DNA of 32,295 nucleotides from Eubacteriales bacterium (GCA_030524175.1 JAUNHC010000055.1:1-32295); one strand, 5' to 3'. Counted from the stretch's first letter, positions 23,349 to 31,810 are shown. Numbers and translations: made by a program. Notes: generated by a model not told the origin, from the sequence alone.

Positions 23349-24632
23349 TCAGAAGCCCTCAGCATTCTGTGTTTTAGCTGCTTTCATCCGTTCCTCGTCC
23401 ATACGTGTCAGACATGTTTCCACATCAACATTACCCAGAAGCAGTTCCTGAATACATTTGGCACCGTCTACGTTGGAAAATCCGATAATCTCCGGATTGG
23501 CAATGGAAGCATGGCCCACTTGGGCAATCCAGTCTTCTGCTGCCTTATACTGAGGTGTTGTCTCAATTGTTGTCTGATGTTTGAACACGGGTGCTGTCTG
23601 GAATCCCTCAAAGGCTGCATTGTAATTTTCCGGATCCGCCATGAAATTTACAAACTCAATGGCAGCCTCTGCATTTTCGCTGTTTTTATTTGCCAGCGTA
23701 AGGCAGCAGTTAGGGCCTTCAAAGGTACCGTCATCTGTAGAGCCTACGAAAGCAGGCATCAAACCGAAATCATCTGCTGCATAGGTATATGCCTCACTGT
23801 CATAATCACTGTAAAGCCAGGTATCCCAGCAGTACATCATAGCTGCTTCCCCTTCTCCTAAGACCTCCATACAATAATCCCAGGTATCTGTGCCGAAATT
23901 CTTTCCGAAATATCCCTTGTCGGCAGCCATCTTGTACCATTCCATCTGAGCCTTCATCTCTGGGATTTCTGAATAGGTCGTCTGATTTGTATTCAATTTT
24001 TCCAGAAGTTCTGACTCTTCAAATATAGGGTCCATTCCATATTGGTACAGGATAGGCCATGCGTCTTTTAACGGAAGGTAAATTGGCTGTACTCCATTTT
24101 CCAGAAGTGTATCACAGACCGAATTAAATTCTTCCTGGGTTTTTGGCAGCTGGATATCATACTCTTCAAAAATCTTAGTATTATAAAGAAGGCCTGAATA
24201 AGATGCCTCCCAAAATGGCAGTCCGTAAACCTTTCCTTCTCTCTTAGCAGTAGGCAGTACACTGTCCTGGATATCAGAAACCCATTCCGCATCGGAAAAG
24301 TCCACAAAATTTTCAGAAGGATTATATGCATCCAACGCATATCCTCCATGATGCAGAAATAAATCCGGAATATCACCTGTCTGGAACTTTGTCAGGCACA
24401 CTGTCTCAAAGTTCTCTGATTCTATTCCCTGTACGTCCAACTTATTCCCTGTTTTTTCCTCGTAAAGTTCAAACAGCTTCTGCATAAAGGGTCTCTGGAC
24501 ATTTCCTGCATCACCGTAAAGGGTTAATGTCACAGGTTCCTTTTCCTCTGCATACACATTCGTTCCAAAACAGGTTAACATTGCACTTGCTGCCAATGCG
24601 CAGCTCAATAATGTTGCTGATTTTTTTCTCAT
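23349..24632 (-). CDS. Carbohydrate ABC transporter, extracellular sugar-binding protein
   Basis: This is a family 1 solute-binding protein, 427 residues, first gene of the glycan-uptake operon. It has a signal sequence (MRKKSATLLSCALAAS) and a mature start VTLTLYGDAGN. The QTGDIPDLFLHHGGYALD and GKVYGLPFWEASYSGLLYNTKIFEEY stretches are typical of oligosaccharide-binding proteins, and EGEAAMMYCWDTWLYSDY lines the likely ligand cleft. The signal contains cysteines but no clear lipobox; cleavage after VYA is the better fit, as in the amino-acid-binding protein of this window. GGAGGG precedes the ATG by 8 nt. The natural ligand is presumably what the GH95 enzyme trims. Confidence 0.93.
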   Translation of the reverse strand: MRKKSATLLSCALAASAMLTCFGTNVYAEEKEPVTLTLYGDAGNVQRPFMQKLFELYEEKTGNKLDVQGIESENFETVCLTKFQTGDIPDLFLHHGGYALDAYNPSENFVDFSDAEWVSDIQDSVLPTAKREGKVYGLPFWEASYSGLLYNTKIFEEYDIQLPKTQEEFNSVCDTLLENGVQPIYLPLKDAWPILYQYGMDPIFEESELLEKLNTNQTTYSEIPEMKAQMEWYKMAADKGYFGKNFGTDTWDYCMEVLGEGEAAMMYCWDTWLYSDYDSEAYTYAADDFGLMPAFVGSTDDGTFEGPNCCLTLANKNSENAEAAIEFVNFMADPENYNAAFEGFQTAPVFKHQTTIETTPQYKAAEDWIAQVGHASIANPEIIGFSNVDGAKCIQELLLGNVDVETCLTRMDEERMKAAKTQNAEGF

Positions 24633-24783
24633 TGTTAATACCCTCCTTTTTTCTCCATAGGCACAGTATAAAACAAATCTTTTTAAACCGAAATGGAGAA
24701 AAAGCAGATAATTTATGGAAAATATCCTTATAAATAAATTTGATAATCATTTATTCTGAACTATGCCGGAAATTATGCAACAC

Positions 24784-24823
24784 AAAAAGGTGCATACAAA
24801 ACACACTGGTTTTGCATACACCT
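24784..24823 (-). terminator. Terminator of the sulfite-reductase-like operon
   Basis: On the minus strand a 15-bp stem (24823-24809 with 24802-24788, two G-U pairs) with a 6-nt loop runs into TTTTT at 24788-24784. It separates this operon from the downstream glycan-uptake operon. Confidence 0.82.
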
Positions 24824-24891
24824 CTGCGTATCATTTTTTTAGTTTTACCGCTGTGAAAAATACTTCACTACTCCTGCCCGCCTGTAAATCA

Positions 24892-25845
24892 TCAGCAGGT
24901 AGCTCCTCCTGTAAGGTGAAGCTGTGCGTCAATAATCGCCTGCTTGCGCTCCAGAAGGTCATTTGTAAGCAGCTGCTGCTCAATATTCTCAAAGCCAAGG
25001 CGTTCTATGGTCTGTGAAAATCTTTCCCCTGTTTTCCCCTGTTCACGGTAAAGGAGAATAGCCTTTTCAACAATAGAGTACATTTCTTCAAGGTCTGTAA
25101 AAACCTTACTCATGGCACGTCCCTGTGCAACATTCTTGCCCCAGCGTCCGCCAAGATAAATCTTATATGCTGTAGTACCGTCAGGTATGGCATCAAAACG
25201 GCAGGTACCCACACAACGTCCACAGTTATTGCAGGTATCAGGATCAATTTCCAGACATCCGTCCTCAAGCTTCGCTGCACCCATAGGACAGGCCTTCACA
25301 ACAGAACATTTCTTGCAGCCGTTACATTCATCTTCATCGAAATTGGGAATCCTCTGACCCACGATACCAATATCATTTAAATCCGGCTTTACACAGTTAT
25401 TCGGGCAGCCGCCCACCGCAATCTTAAGCTTGTGAGGGAGTTTTACTTCACGGTAGCCTTCATAAAATCTCTTATGTACCTCTTCTGAAATTGCATAGGT
25501 ATCGATCAGGCCATACTGGCAGGTCGTACCCTTACAGGATACCACAGGACGGACCTTAGATCCGGTTCCTCCCGTCACCAGTCCGGCTTCCCCGATAAAA
25601 GAACGGAACTCTTCGATTTTATCAAAGGGGATGCCCGGCACCTCTATAGTCAGACGGGTAGTAAAAACTACTGTACCGTTTCCGAATTTGTCTGCCGCCT
25701 CGCCTATTTTCTGCTGCTGCTGTGCCGTTATTTTTCCGTTTACCGTAATGATACGTCCTGAAAATTCATCCGTGCCTTTGTTGCTCAAAAAGCCCAGCGC
25801 TTTAACTCTCTTTTCTTCCTCCGGGCTGATAGTTAATGTTGCCAT
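24892..25845 (-). CDS. Sulfite/nitrite reductase-like siroheme protein with two ferredoxin clusters
   Basis: This is probably a cytoplasmic redox enzyme of the small sulfite/nitrite reductase group, near AsrC. From the ATG at 25845 it is 317 residues. A ferredoxin-like half domain covers about 1-95. The siroheme-[4Fe-4S] site follows, with Cys104, Cys109, Cys147 and Cys151 (SCKGTTCQYG and GGCPNNCV). A two-[4Fe-4S] ferredoxin insert comes next (Cys174, 177, 180, 186 and 205, 208, 211, 215). The first pair is spaced C-X4-C, one residue less than the usual C-X5-C. AGGAGG precedes this ATG by 9 nt; a frame to 25899 would overlap the upstream gene. Its partner gene, a CoA-disulfide reductase-rhodanese, suggests sulfite, polysulfide or persulfide as substrate rather than nitrite. 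Confidence 0.85.
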   Translation of the reverse strand: MATLTISPEEEKRVKALGFLSNKGTDEFSGRIITVNGKITAQQQQKIGEAADKFGNGTVVFTTRLTIEVPGIPFDKIEEFRSFIGEAGLVTGGTGSKVRPVVSCKGTTCQYGLIDTYAISEEVHKRFYEGYREVKLPHKLKIAVGGCPNNCVKPDLNDIGIVGQRIPNFDEDECNGCKKCSVVKACPMGAAKLEDGCLEIDPDTCNNCGRCVGTCRFDAIPDGTTAYKIYLGGRWGKNVAQGRAMSKVFTDLEEMYSIVEKAILLYREQGKTGERFSQTIERLGFENIEQQLLTNDLLERKQAIIDAQLHLTGGATC

Positions 25846-25876
25846 GGGTAATTTCCTCCTGTTTTCGTTTACCAAC

Positions 25877-27514
25877 TTATTCTTCAAAATCTGTTCCATT
25901 AAAATATGTTCCGCCTTCTAATACCTTGGTACTGCCGTATCCCATTTCTCTCAGACGGTTCTGGGTAAGATACGCCCTCTTACCTTTGGTACACACGAGC
26001 AGAAGCTTTTCATCTCTGCTGTGTCCCGGCAGTTCATCCTTAAGAACAGTATAGTCCACAAACTCCGCACCGTCAATGGAAGGCGACATTCCGTTATCCA
26101 GAACTGTATACCCCTCTGCGGCCCCTTCCTGATATTCTACAGGAGTAATGGAATCCATATCTCCATCTATTTTATTGAGAAGGATATTCAGTGTATGGGC
26201 AAAAGGATGTATTGCTGTTGAGAAAGGCGGTGCATAGGCAAAATCCAGATATTCAAGCTTTGACAGGTCCGCTCCAAGGCTGATCGCTGTCACTGCAATA
26301 TCCACCATCTTATCCACAGCTCCTTCCCCCAGACACTGAAGTCCCAGAAGCTTACGCGTTTTCTTGTCTGCGATCATCTTCACCACAAAGGAGGAAGCCC
26401 CTGGGTAATAATGTGCTTTATCATCCACCACAGTGATCACACTTACAGGCTGGAAGCCTGCTTCCTCTGCTGCTGCTTCCCCAAGTCCTGTCCTGCCGCA
26501 GTTAAGTCCCGGAAGTTTACATACTCCGGTGCCAAGAACTCCCGGATACTCTCTTTTGTCTCCGCCGCCCAGATTCTGGGCTGCCATACGTCCCTCAATA
26601 TTCGCGGAGGATCCCATAGGCGACCATGCATCCTTGCCTGTGATGCGGTTTGTCACCATAGCACAGTCTCCAAGGGCATAGATATCCGGATCATTGGTAC
26701 AAAGATATTTATCTACCTTTACAGTCTTATTCAACATAAGCTCAATCCCTGAATCCATCAGAAATCCCGTATTTGCACGGATTCCCAGAGCAAGGACAAT
26801 AGCATCTGCCTTAAATGGTTTCTTGCGGTTAGTTACCACACGCTCAACCTTCTGTTCTCCCTCTATGGCCTCCAGACGTGTCTCGGTAAACACACTGATA
26901 CCGGCCTCATCCAGATGGTTTTCCACATATTCAGCCATCTCCGGGTCAAGGGGTGTCAAAACCTGAGGTGCCATATCAAATACAGTAGTCTTTACCCCCT
27001 GTGCGTGAAGGTTCTCCGCAACCTCCAGCCCAATAAAGCCTGCTCCGGCAACTACTGCGCGCTTTATATTGCCGGATTCCACTGCCTGACGAAGCCTCAC
27101 TGCATCCTCAGGAGTACGCATACAGAATACATTCTCTAAATCTGTCCCGGGAACAGGCGGAACAATAGGTGAAGCGCCTGTTGCGATCACCAGCTTATCA
27201 TATGTATATTCCTTTACTTCTCCGGTCTTTAAAACCTTTGCCTTAACCTTTTTTCCTGCACGGTCCAGGGAAACAGCCTCAACTCCGGTCTCCACCAAAG
27301 CACCTGTCAGCCGTGAGAATTTCTCAGGTGAGTTTACGATCAACTGGCTCCTGTCATGAATCACATCTCCCACATAATAGGGAAGTCCACATCCTGCATA
27401 AGAAATATCTTCACTTTTTGTGATGATCAAAACCTCTGCTTTTGGGTCTTCACGTTTAAGCTTCGCTGCAACCTTTGTCCCCGCAGCCACACCACCAATT
27501 ATCAAAACCTTCAT
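25877..27514 (-). CDS. CoA-disulfide reductase-like flavoprotein with C-terminal rhodanese domain
   Basis: This enzyme type uses NAD(P)H and FAD to reduce CoA disulfide, CoA persulfide or polysulfide. The 545-residue protein has an FAD site (IIGGVAAGTKVAA near residue 5), the redox cysteine Cys42 in SYAGCGLPYYVGD, an NAD(P) site (VVAGAGFIGLEVAENL near 155), a second FAD motif (YALGDCAMV) and a dimerisation domain ending in YAPPFSTAIHP. A rhodanese-like domain follows at about 455-545 with Cys508 in VCTKGKRAY, the CxxGxR active loop. AGGAGG precedes the ATG by 5 nt. The fusion with rhodanese favours persulfide chemistry over plain CoA disulfide. It is the first gene of a two-gene unit with the siroheme protein. 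Confidence 0.93.
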   Translation of the reverse strand: MKVLIIGGVAAGTKVAAKLKREDPKAEVLIITKSEDISYAGCGLPYYVGDVIHDRSQLIVNSPEKFSRLTGALVETGVEAVSLDRAGKKVKAKVLKTGEVKEYTYDKLVIATGASPIVPPVPGTDLENVFCMRTPEDAVRLRQAVESGNIKRAVVAGAGFIGLEVAENLHAQGVKTTVFDMAPQVLTPLDPEMAEYVENHLDEAGISVFTETRLEAIEGEQKVERVVTNRKKPFKADAIVLALGIRANTGFLMDSGIELMLNKTVKVDKYLCTNDPDIYALGDCAMVTNRITGKDAWSPMGSSANIEGRMAAQNLGGGDKREYPGVLGTGVCKLPGLNCGRTGLGEAAAEEAGFQPVSVITVVDDKAHYYPGASSFVVKMIADKKTRKLLGLQCLGEGAVDKMVDIAVTAISLGADLSKLEYLDFAYAPPFSTAIHPFAHTLNILLNKIDGDMDSITPVEYQEGAAEGYTVLDNGMSPSIDGAEFVDYTVLKDELPGHSRDEKLLLVCTKGKRAYLTQNRLREMGYGSTKVLEGGTYFNGTDFEE

Positions 27515-27517
27515 AGT

Positions 27518-27622
27518 TTCCTCCTTTGCCGCATTTACTGCGGCTACATTCTGGTACAGGCCGTGCCTGGTTCCTCCTTTGCCGCATTTACTGCCGCTTC
27601 ATTATTGGACAGGGCATTCCTG
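27518..27622. repeat. 53-bp-period tandem duplication covering a ribosome binding site
   Basis: 27518-27569 and 27571-27622 match at about 44 of 52 positions, the first 24 of them identical. Each unit carries the minus-strand AGGAGG. Only the inner copy sits before the real ATG at 27514; the outer one has no start codon at a useful distance. Confidence 0.75.
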
Positions 27623-27637
27623 TTTTCTTCTTCATAG

Positions 27638-27646
27638 ATTATAGCA
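27638..27646 (-). promoter_or_regulatory. Extended -10 promoter of the CoA-disulfide reductase operon
   Basis: On the minus strand TGCTATAAT gives a perfect -10 with a TGn extension. The -35 position (TTCTCA) is weak, as is common for extended -10 promoters. Confidence 0.55.
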
Positions 27647-27669
27647 GTTTTATCCAGGGATGAGAAACG

Positions 27670-27688
27670 AAGTATTATGATGATACTT
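27670..27688. promoter_or_regulatory. Possible operator upstream of the CoA-disulfide reductase promoter
   Basis: AAGTAT and ATACTT, 6-bp inverted arms around a 7-bp spacer, lie just upstream of the -35 position. Placement is that of an activator or upstream repressor site; the protein that might bind it is unknown. Confidence 0.35.
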
Positions 27689-27722
27689 ATTACGATTCAT
27701 AATATAAACTTTTTTAGTATAC

Positions 27723-27750
27723 AAAAAAACACTCCCGTTTTCCGGCAGTG
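27723..27750 (-). terminator. Terminator of azlCD
   Basis: An 8-bp stem with one mismatch (27730-27737 with 27743-27750) is followed on the minus strand by seven T (27729-27723). It also has TTTTT on the plus strand. It lies about 115 bp after azlD. Confidence 0.65.
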
Positions 27751-27866
27751 CTTTTTAGAACAATTTTTACTTGTAATCTCTTGCTGGGATGTTGATGTCA
27801 AAAGGTATTTTGCCCCCTGATGCCTGGGGATTTCTCCTCACTTCATGCCTCCCAATCCCAAAAGCA

Positions 27867-28181
27867 TCATATAATCTCCATAATCCTTTCAACAATAAAC
27901 ACTGCCGTACACGCCATAAGCGCAACTGTAAGCAGGCTTTTCTCCTTATAGGCGGCAATGAGGGCCACTGCAAAGCCCACTGCTGCTGATACCGTACTGG
28001 CTGTGGCAGACAAAATTGCAGGAAAGGTCATGGCCGCCAGGCATGCATAAGGCACATAATAAAGAAAAGACTTGATAAAAGGGCTGGTTATTTCTTTTTT
28101 AGAAAGTGCCAGGGGAAGCATACGGATCAAATATGTGACCCCCGCCATCACCAATATGTATATATAAACATTATGATTCAC
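27867..28181 (-). CDS. azlD: AzlD, small subunit of the branched-chain amino-acid exporter
   Basis: AzlD works with AzlC to export branched-chain amino acids or analogues such as 4-azaleucine. From the GTG at 28181 the protein is 104 residues with about four helices, the usual AzlD size, beginning MNHNVYIYILVMAGVTYLIRMLPL, the family's opening. The GTG is chosen because AGGAGG lies 9 nt upstream; it overlaps the azlC stop by 11 bp. A longer frame to 28253 would run 83 bp into azlC and adds basic non-membrane residues. Confidence 0.9.
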   Translation of the reverse strand: MNHNVYIYILVMAGVTYLIRMLPLALSKKEITSPFIKSFLYYVPYACLAAMTFPAILSATASTVSAAVGFAVALIAAYKEKSLLTVALMACTAVFIVERIMEII

Positions 28182-28905
28182 TGACACCCTCCTCCTTTCC
28201 CTGTGTTTCTCCGTCTGTAACAGGGAAGAAATACGCAGCCGCCCCTGCCACAAGCAATGTAGTGATAATGATCACAAACCCGGAGGAAACATTTTTAAGC
28301 CCCGGAACAACGGCAAAAAGGCTGCTTACAGCCATAGCTCCCGCTACCACTCCCAGAACAGCCCGGCTGGTCTTGGCCGGAGGAATGATGATTGCAAGGA
28401 ACATGCCATATATTGCAACGCTTAAAGCACTGACCATAAATTCCGGCAGAAGATTTCCGGAAACAGCCCCTGCTAAAGTTCCCATAGTCCATCCGGGAAT
28501 GGCAACGCACATTGCACCGTAATTATAGTAAGGGCTTACCTTCCCTTCCTGGCTGGCACTGATACCGAAAATTTCGTCTGTTACCCCAAACGCAACAACA
28601 TACCGGTGTGCCCAGGGAACATCCCTGCGCAGTTTCTGTGACAGGGAAAATGACATCAGGCTGTAACGAAGATTAATGATCAGCTGTGTCAGAGCCATTT
28701 CCCAGTAGGAGCCTGACATAAGAATGATATCAAGGCCGGCAAACTGTCCGGCCGATGTAAGATTCGTAAGAGAGATCAATACCGCCTGCCATATAGTTAA
28801 GCCGCCCGACACGGCCATCATACCAAAAGTAAACGACACTGCAAAATATCCCAGGCCAATAGGAACACCGTCCTTCAAGCCTCTTCTGAAGCTCTCACCT
28901 TTCAT
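28171..28905 (-). CDS. azlC: AzlC, large subunit of the branched-chain amino-acid exporter
   Basis: The 244-residue membrane protein (about six to seven helices) opens with the family sequence FRRGLKDGVPIGLGYFAVSFTFGMMA. It carries LINLRYSLMSFSLSQKLRR and FGVTDEIFGISAS, all typical of AzlC. With AzlD it forms an exporter of branched-chain amino acids. It has its own promoter beyond the end of the BceB gene. Confidence 0.94.
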   Translation of the reverse strand: MKGESFRRGLKDGVPIGLGYFAVSFTFGMMAVSGGLTIWQAVLISLTNLTSAGQFAGLDIILMSGSYWEMALTQLIINLRYSLMSFSLSQKLRRDVPWAHRYVVAFGVTDEIFGISASQEGKVSPYYNYGAMCVAIPGWTMGTLAGAVSGNLLPEFMVSALSVAIYGMFLAIIIPPAKTSRAVLGVVAGAMAVSSLFAVVPGLKNVSSGFVIIITTLLVAGAAAYFFPVTDGETQGKEEGVSES

Positions 28906-28930
28906 GAAGATACCTCCAATCCTTTGTAAA

Positions 28931-28960
28931 CCCGGACATTAGCTCACGCACCTGTCCGGG
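28931..28960 (-). terminator. Hairpin in the azlC leader, also just after bceB
   Basis: An 8-bp GC-rich stem (28931-28938 with 28953-28960) with a 14-nt loop is followed by GTTTAC on the minus strand. It lies between the proposed azlC start site and the azlC ribosome binding site. It could be the terminator for the upstream transporter genes or a leader hairpin of azlCD. Confidence 0.5.
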
Positions 28961-28967
28961 CTATAGT

Positions 28968-28996
28968 ATTGTATCACTGTAAAGAGGCAACTTCAA
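28968..28996 (-). promoter_or_regulatory. azlCD promoter
   Basis: On the minus strand TTGAAG (28996-28991) and TACAAT (28973-28968) are separated by 17 bp, immediately after the bceB stop codon. Confidence 0.65.
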
Positions 28997-29003
28997 CAAT
29001 ATT

Positions 29004-31007
29004 TTACACTGTCCGTTCCACAATCTTATAATAAACCTTTGCCGTTATACTGTATATGATTCCGTATACTGATGCAAAAACTATGATCGTTACAACAGTA
29101 CACAGGATGAAAAGGTTTGTATTGGCCATATTCATCAGTCTTAAGAGCCTATTGACCAGCGGAAAAGCCATGGTGATATGCAAGGCAGCCATCAACAGAG
29201 GGGCAAAAAATACCATAAGGATCTGTCTTCTGACAGAGGATTTCACTTCCTTCCTGCTCATTCCCACTTTCTGCATGATTTCAAAGCGTTCCCTGTCCTC
29301 ATATCCTTCAGACATCTGCTTATAATAGATGATCATTGCAGCCCCCATAAGGAATAGTCCTCCCAGGAAGATACCAAGGAACAGCAATCCTCCGTTCATA
29401 CTGTAGAAGGTCTGGTAATTCTCCTGACGGTTTTCCATGATCATCGCTACATTATGGGAAACCTGACCTGATTCAAGAAATTTGTCAAACCAGCTTATAA
29501 GCTTACGTCCATACGTGATCTCATCTTCTTTTGACCCTTTCACATCGATACCTATCCGGAAATCCAGCATACTGGCATAGTCTCCATATACTTCTTTCTG
29601 GATATTGAAAATAGTCTCATAATCCTCGTCAGTCACAACCACGGCAATATTTCCGAATAAATCATCTTCATCAGCCTGCAGCGGCCACTGCTTGAGCCAC
29701 TCCTTCACTGCATATGAGTTGCCGTGAATCTTAATATCCTTTCCGAACTCTTCCCCGCCTCGGTAAGCCAGAAGTTCTCCTTTTGAAAGACTAACCTCCA
29801 CTTCATGTATTCTCTCATACTCCTTAACAGGAATTACAGTCAGGTTTTCAACAGTAATCTCCCCCACATTCTCCGGCCGCTTGAAATTAATCTCATTATC
29901 ATTATATTGGCAGGCTATGCTAAGTGACATTTCCTCTACGATCTTATCACAAGGAATCTGCTCTGCTTCTATTGCATCTCCCAAAGCCCTTCTGGCAGCC
30001 TCTCCTTCCTCCCGGCTGATGTTTTTCAAAGAAAGATTGATTTCATAAGGATATCTGTTCTGCATAAGATCTTCCATACCGAAATTAAGGGAAACTGTAG
30101 TAGAAAGCATAAGCAGGACACCTGTACTCAGTATACAGATGCTGGCCAAGCCTACTGCATTCTGTTTCATACGGTAGATCATACCGGAAATACTGGTGAA
30201 ATTCTTCATTTTATAATAAAAACTCTTTTTCCAGCGCATCATTTTCAAAACAGCAATACTGCCGGCTGTAAAAACAAGGTATGTCCCTGCCATAACAAGC
30301 AAAACCGCCACGAAAAACAGCGAAATTGCCTCAAGGGGTGATTTCACCGTGATAGCAATATAATATCCGCTTCCCAGACAGATAAATCCAATGAGGGCAA
30401 TAAGCCATTTAGCCTTTGGTTCCTTCTCCCCCACGCTGCTGCCGCGGAGAAGCTCAATAGGCTGGGTTAGATGCACCTTCCGCATATTATTCAGCAAAGT
30501 GATTAAAAAGATTCCCCCGAAAATGATAACACATCCTATGAGTCCAATGCCGGAAACATAAAACCCAAACTGTGCAGGGATGTGTACCAGCTTCAGCAAA
30601 AACAAAAGAGCCAGCTTGCTTCCCAGGATTCCCACTGCAAGCCCGGCTGCAATACTGAACACAGCCGTAAATACAGTTTCTCGGAACATCATTCTGCTGA
30701 TATGTGCCTTCTCCATTCCCAAAATATTATAAAGTCCCAGCTCTTTCTGACGTCTTTTCATCAGAAAGCTATTGCTGTATAACAGAAAAATAAAAGAAAA
30801 GATGCATATGACAATGATTCCCAGGGAAATGATCATCTGAATATCCCCGCCTCCCGGCAGACTGTCTATGCCTGGATTTCCACAGATAAAAAGCATCATG
30901 TATGTCATTGCAATACAACCTATGCAGGTGATCATATATGGGATATAGGTGCTTTTGTTTTTCTTTATATTAGTGATGGCAAGCCTTGTAAACAGTCCGT
31001 CACGCAT
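29004..31007 (-). CDS. BceB-type ABC transporter permease (FtsX-like)
   Basis: This is the permease of a peptide-antibiotic sensing and detoxifying transporter. The 667-residue protein has the BceB layout: about ten helices, with a large extracellular domain (roughly residues 310-530) between the seventh and eighth, and FtsX-like segments at both ends (TRLAITNIKKNKSTYIPYMITC early, RRQILMVFFAPLLMAALHI late). The ATG at 31007 is preceded by AGGCGG at 8 nt and overlaps the ATPase stop by 8 bp; a GTG at 31016 has no such site. Its targets are usually cell-wall-active peptides. No BceRS-type kinase or regulator is in the window. Confidence 0.92.
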   Translation of the reverse strand: MRDGLFTRLAITNIKKNKSTYIPYMITCIGCIAMTYMMLFICGNPGIDSLPGGGDIQMIISLGIIVICIFSFIFLLYSNSFLMKRRQKELGLYNILGMEKAHISRMMFRETVFTAVFSIAAGLAVGILGSKLALLFLLKLVHIPAQFGFYVSGIGLIGCVIIFGGIFLITLLNNMRKVHLTQPIELLRGSSVGEKEPKAKWLIALIGFICLGSGYYIAITVKSPLEAISLFFVAVLLVMAGTYLVFTAGSIAVLKMMRWKKSFYYKMKNFTSISGMIYRMKQNAVGLASICILSTGVLLMLSTTVSLNFGMEDLMQNRYPYEINLSLKNISREEGEAARRALGDAIEAEQIPCDKIVEEMSLSIACQYNDNEINFKRPENVGEITVENLTVIPVKEYERIHEVEVSLSKGELLAYRGGEEFGKDIKIHGNSYAVKEWLKQWPLQADEDDLFGNIAVVVTDEDYETIFNIQKEVYGDYASMLDFRIGIDVKGSKEDEITYGRKLISWFDKFLESGQVSHNVAMIMENRQENYQTFYSMNGGLLFLGIFLGGLFLMGAAMIIYYKQMSEGYEDRERFEIMQKVGMSRKEVKSSVRRQILMVFFAPLLMAALHITMAFPLVNRLLRLMNMANTNLFILCTVVTIIVFASVYGIIYSITAKVYYKIVERTV

Positions 31008-31767
31008 ATGTCTCACCGCCTGTCGTCAAAATAGTGAGGGTATCAGAAATCATATGATACATATCCTGACGTGTTTTCTCCCCCTTGTAGATCTGATGAA
31101 ACACTTCCCCGTCTTTGATAAAAAGCACTCTTGATGCATGACTTGCAGCCTGTGCACTGTGGGTAACCATCAAAATTGTCTGGCCTGATCCATTGATTTC
31201 CTCAAACATGGAAAGCAGAGCAGAGGCCGCCTTTGAGTCAAGGGCTCCTGTAGGCTCATCTGCCAGAACCAGGCGGGGACTGGTTATAAGTGCCCTGGCC
31301 ACAGCCGCCCGCTGCTTCTGTCCTCCTGAAACCTCATAGGGAAATTTGTCCAGCAGCTCCGTAATGTGGAGTGCCTGGGCAATGGGTCTGATTTTCTGGG
31401 CCATCTCCCGGTAATCCTCCCCCGCAAGTACCAAAGGAAGATAAATATTATCTCTTAAATTAAAGGTATCCAAAAGATTAAAATCCTGAAATACAAAACC
31501 TAGATTTTTTCTTCGGAATGCGGATATCTCTTTTTCCGTCAGGTGGACAATACTCTTTCCCTCCAGCAGGACTTCCCCTTCTGTAGGACGGTCCAGAGAA
31601 GCCAGGATATTCAGCAGTGTGGTTTTTCCTGAACCGGATTCCCCCATAATTGCCACAAATTCCCCCTCCTCCACAGAAAAGGTTACATTTGACAATGCCT
31701 GCACTTTATTCCCGCCAAAACGGGTACTATATATTTTTTTTAAGTTTGTAACTTCCAATAATGACAT
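31000..31767 (-). CDS. BceA-type ABC transporter ATP-binding protein
   Basis: This is the ATPase of the peptide-antibiotic transporter, 255 residues. Walker A is GESGSGKTT at about 42-50, the Q loop is VFQDFNLLDTFN, the signature is VSGGQKQRAAVARAL, Walker B is LVLADEPTGALD, and the H loop is MVTHS. The GALDS and DFNLLDTF stretches are typical of the BceA/LolD group. AGGAG precedes the ATG by 6 nt. It is translationally coupled to the permease. Confidence 0.95.
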   Translation of the reverse strand: MSLLEVTNLKKIYSTRFGGNKVQALSNVTFSVEEGEFVAIMGESGSGKTTLLNILASLDRPTEGEVLLEGKSIVHLTEKEISAFRRKNLGFVFQDFNLLDTFNLRDNIYLPLVLAGEDYREMAQKIRPIAQALHITELLDKFPYEVSGGQKQRAAVARALITSPRLVLADEPTGALDSKAASALLSMFEEINGSGQTILMVTHSAQAASHASRVLFIKDGEVFHQIYKGEKTRQDMYHMISDTLTILTTGGETYA

Positions 31768-31795
31768 TTTTCTCTCCTTTTTTCATACTTAAGTT

Positions 31796-31810
31796 TATAC
31801 CATAAGTATA
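31796..31810. promoter_or_regulatory. Possible operator before bceA
   Basis: TATAC-N5-GTATA, a perfect 5-bp inverted repeat, lies 29 bp upstream of the bceA ATG. It overlaps minus-strand TATACT and TATAAA, either of which could be a -10. No good -35 is present, so an activator-dependent promoter is possible. Confidence 0.35.
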
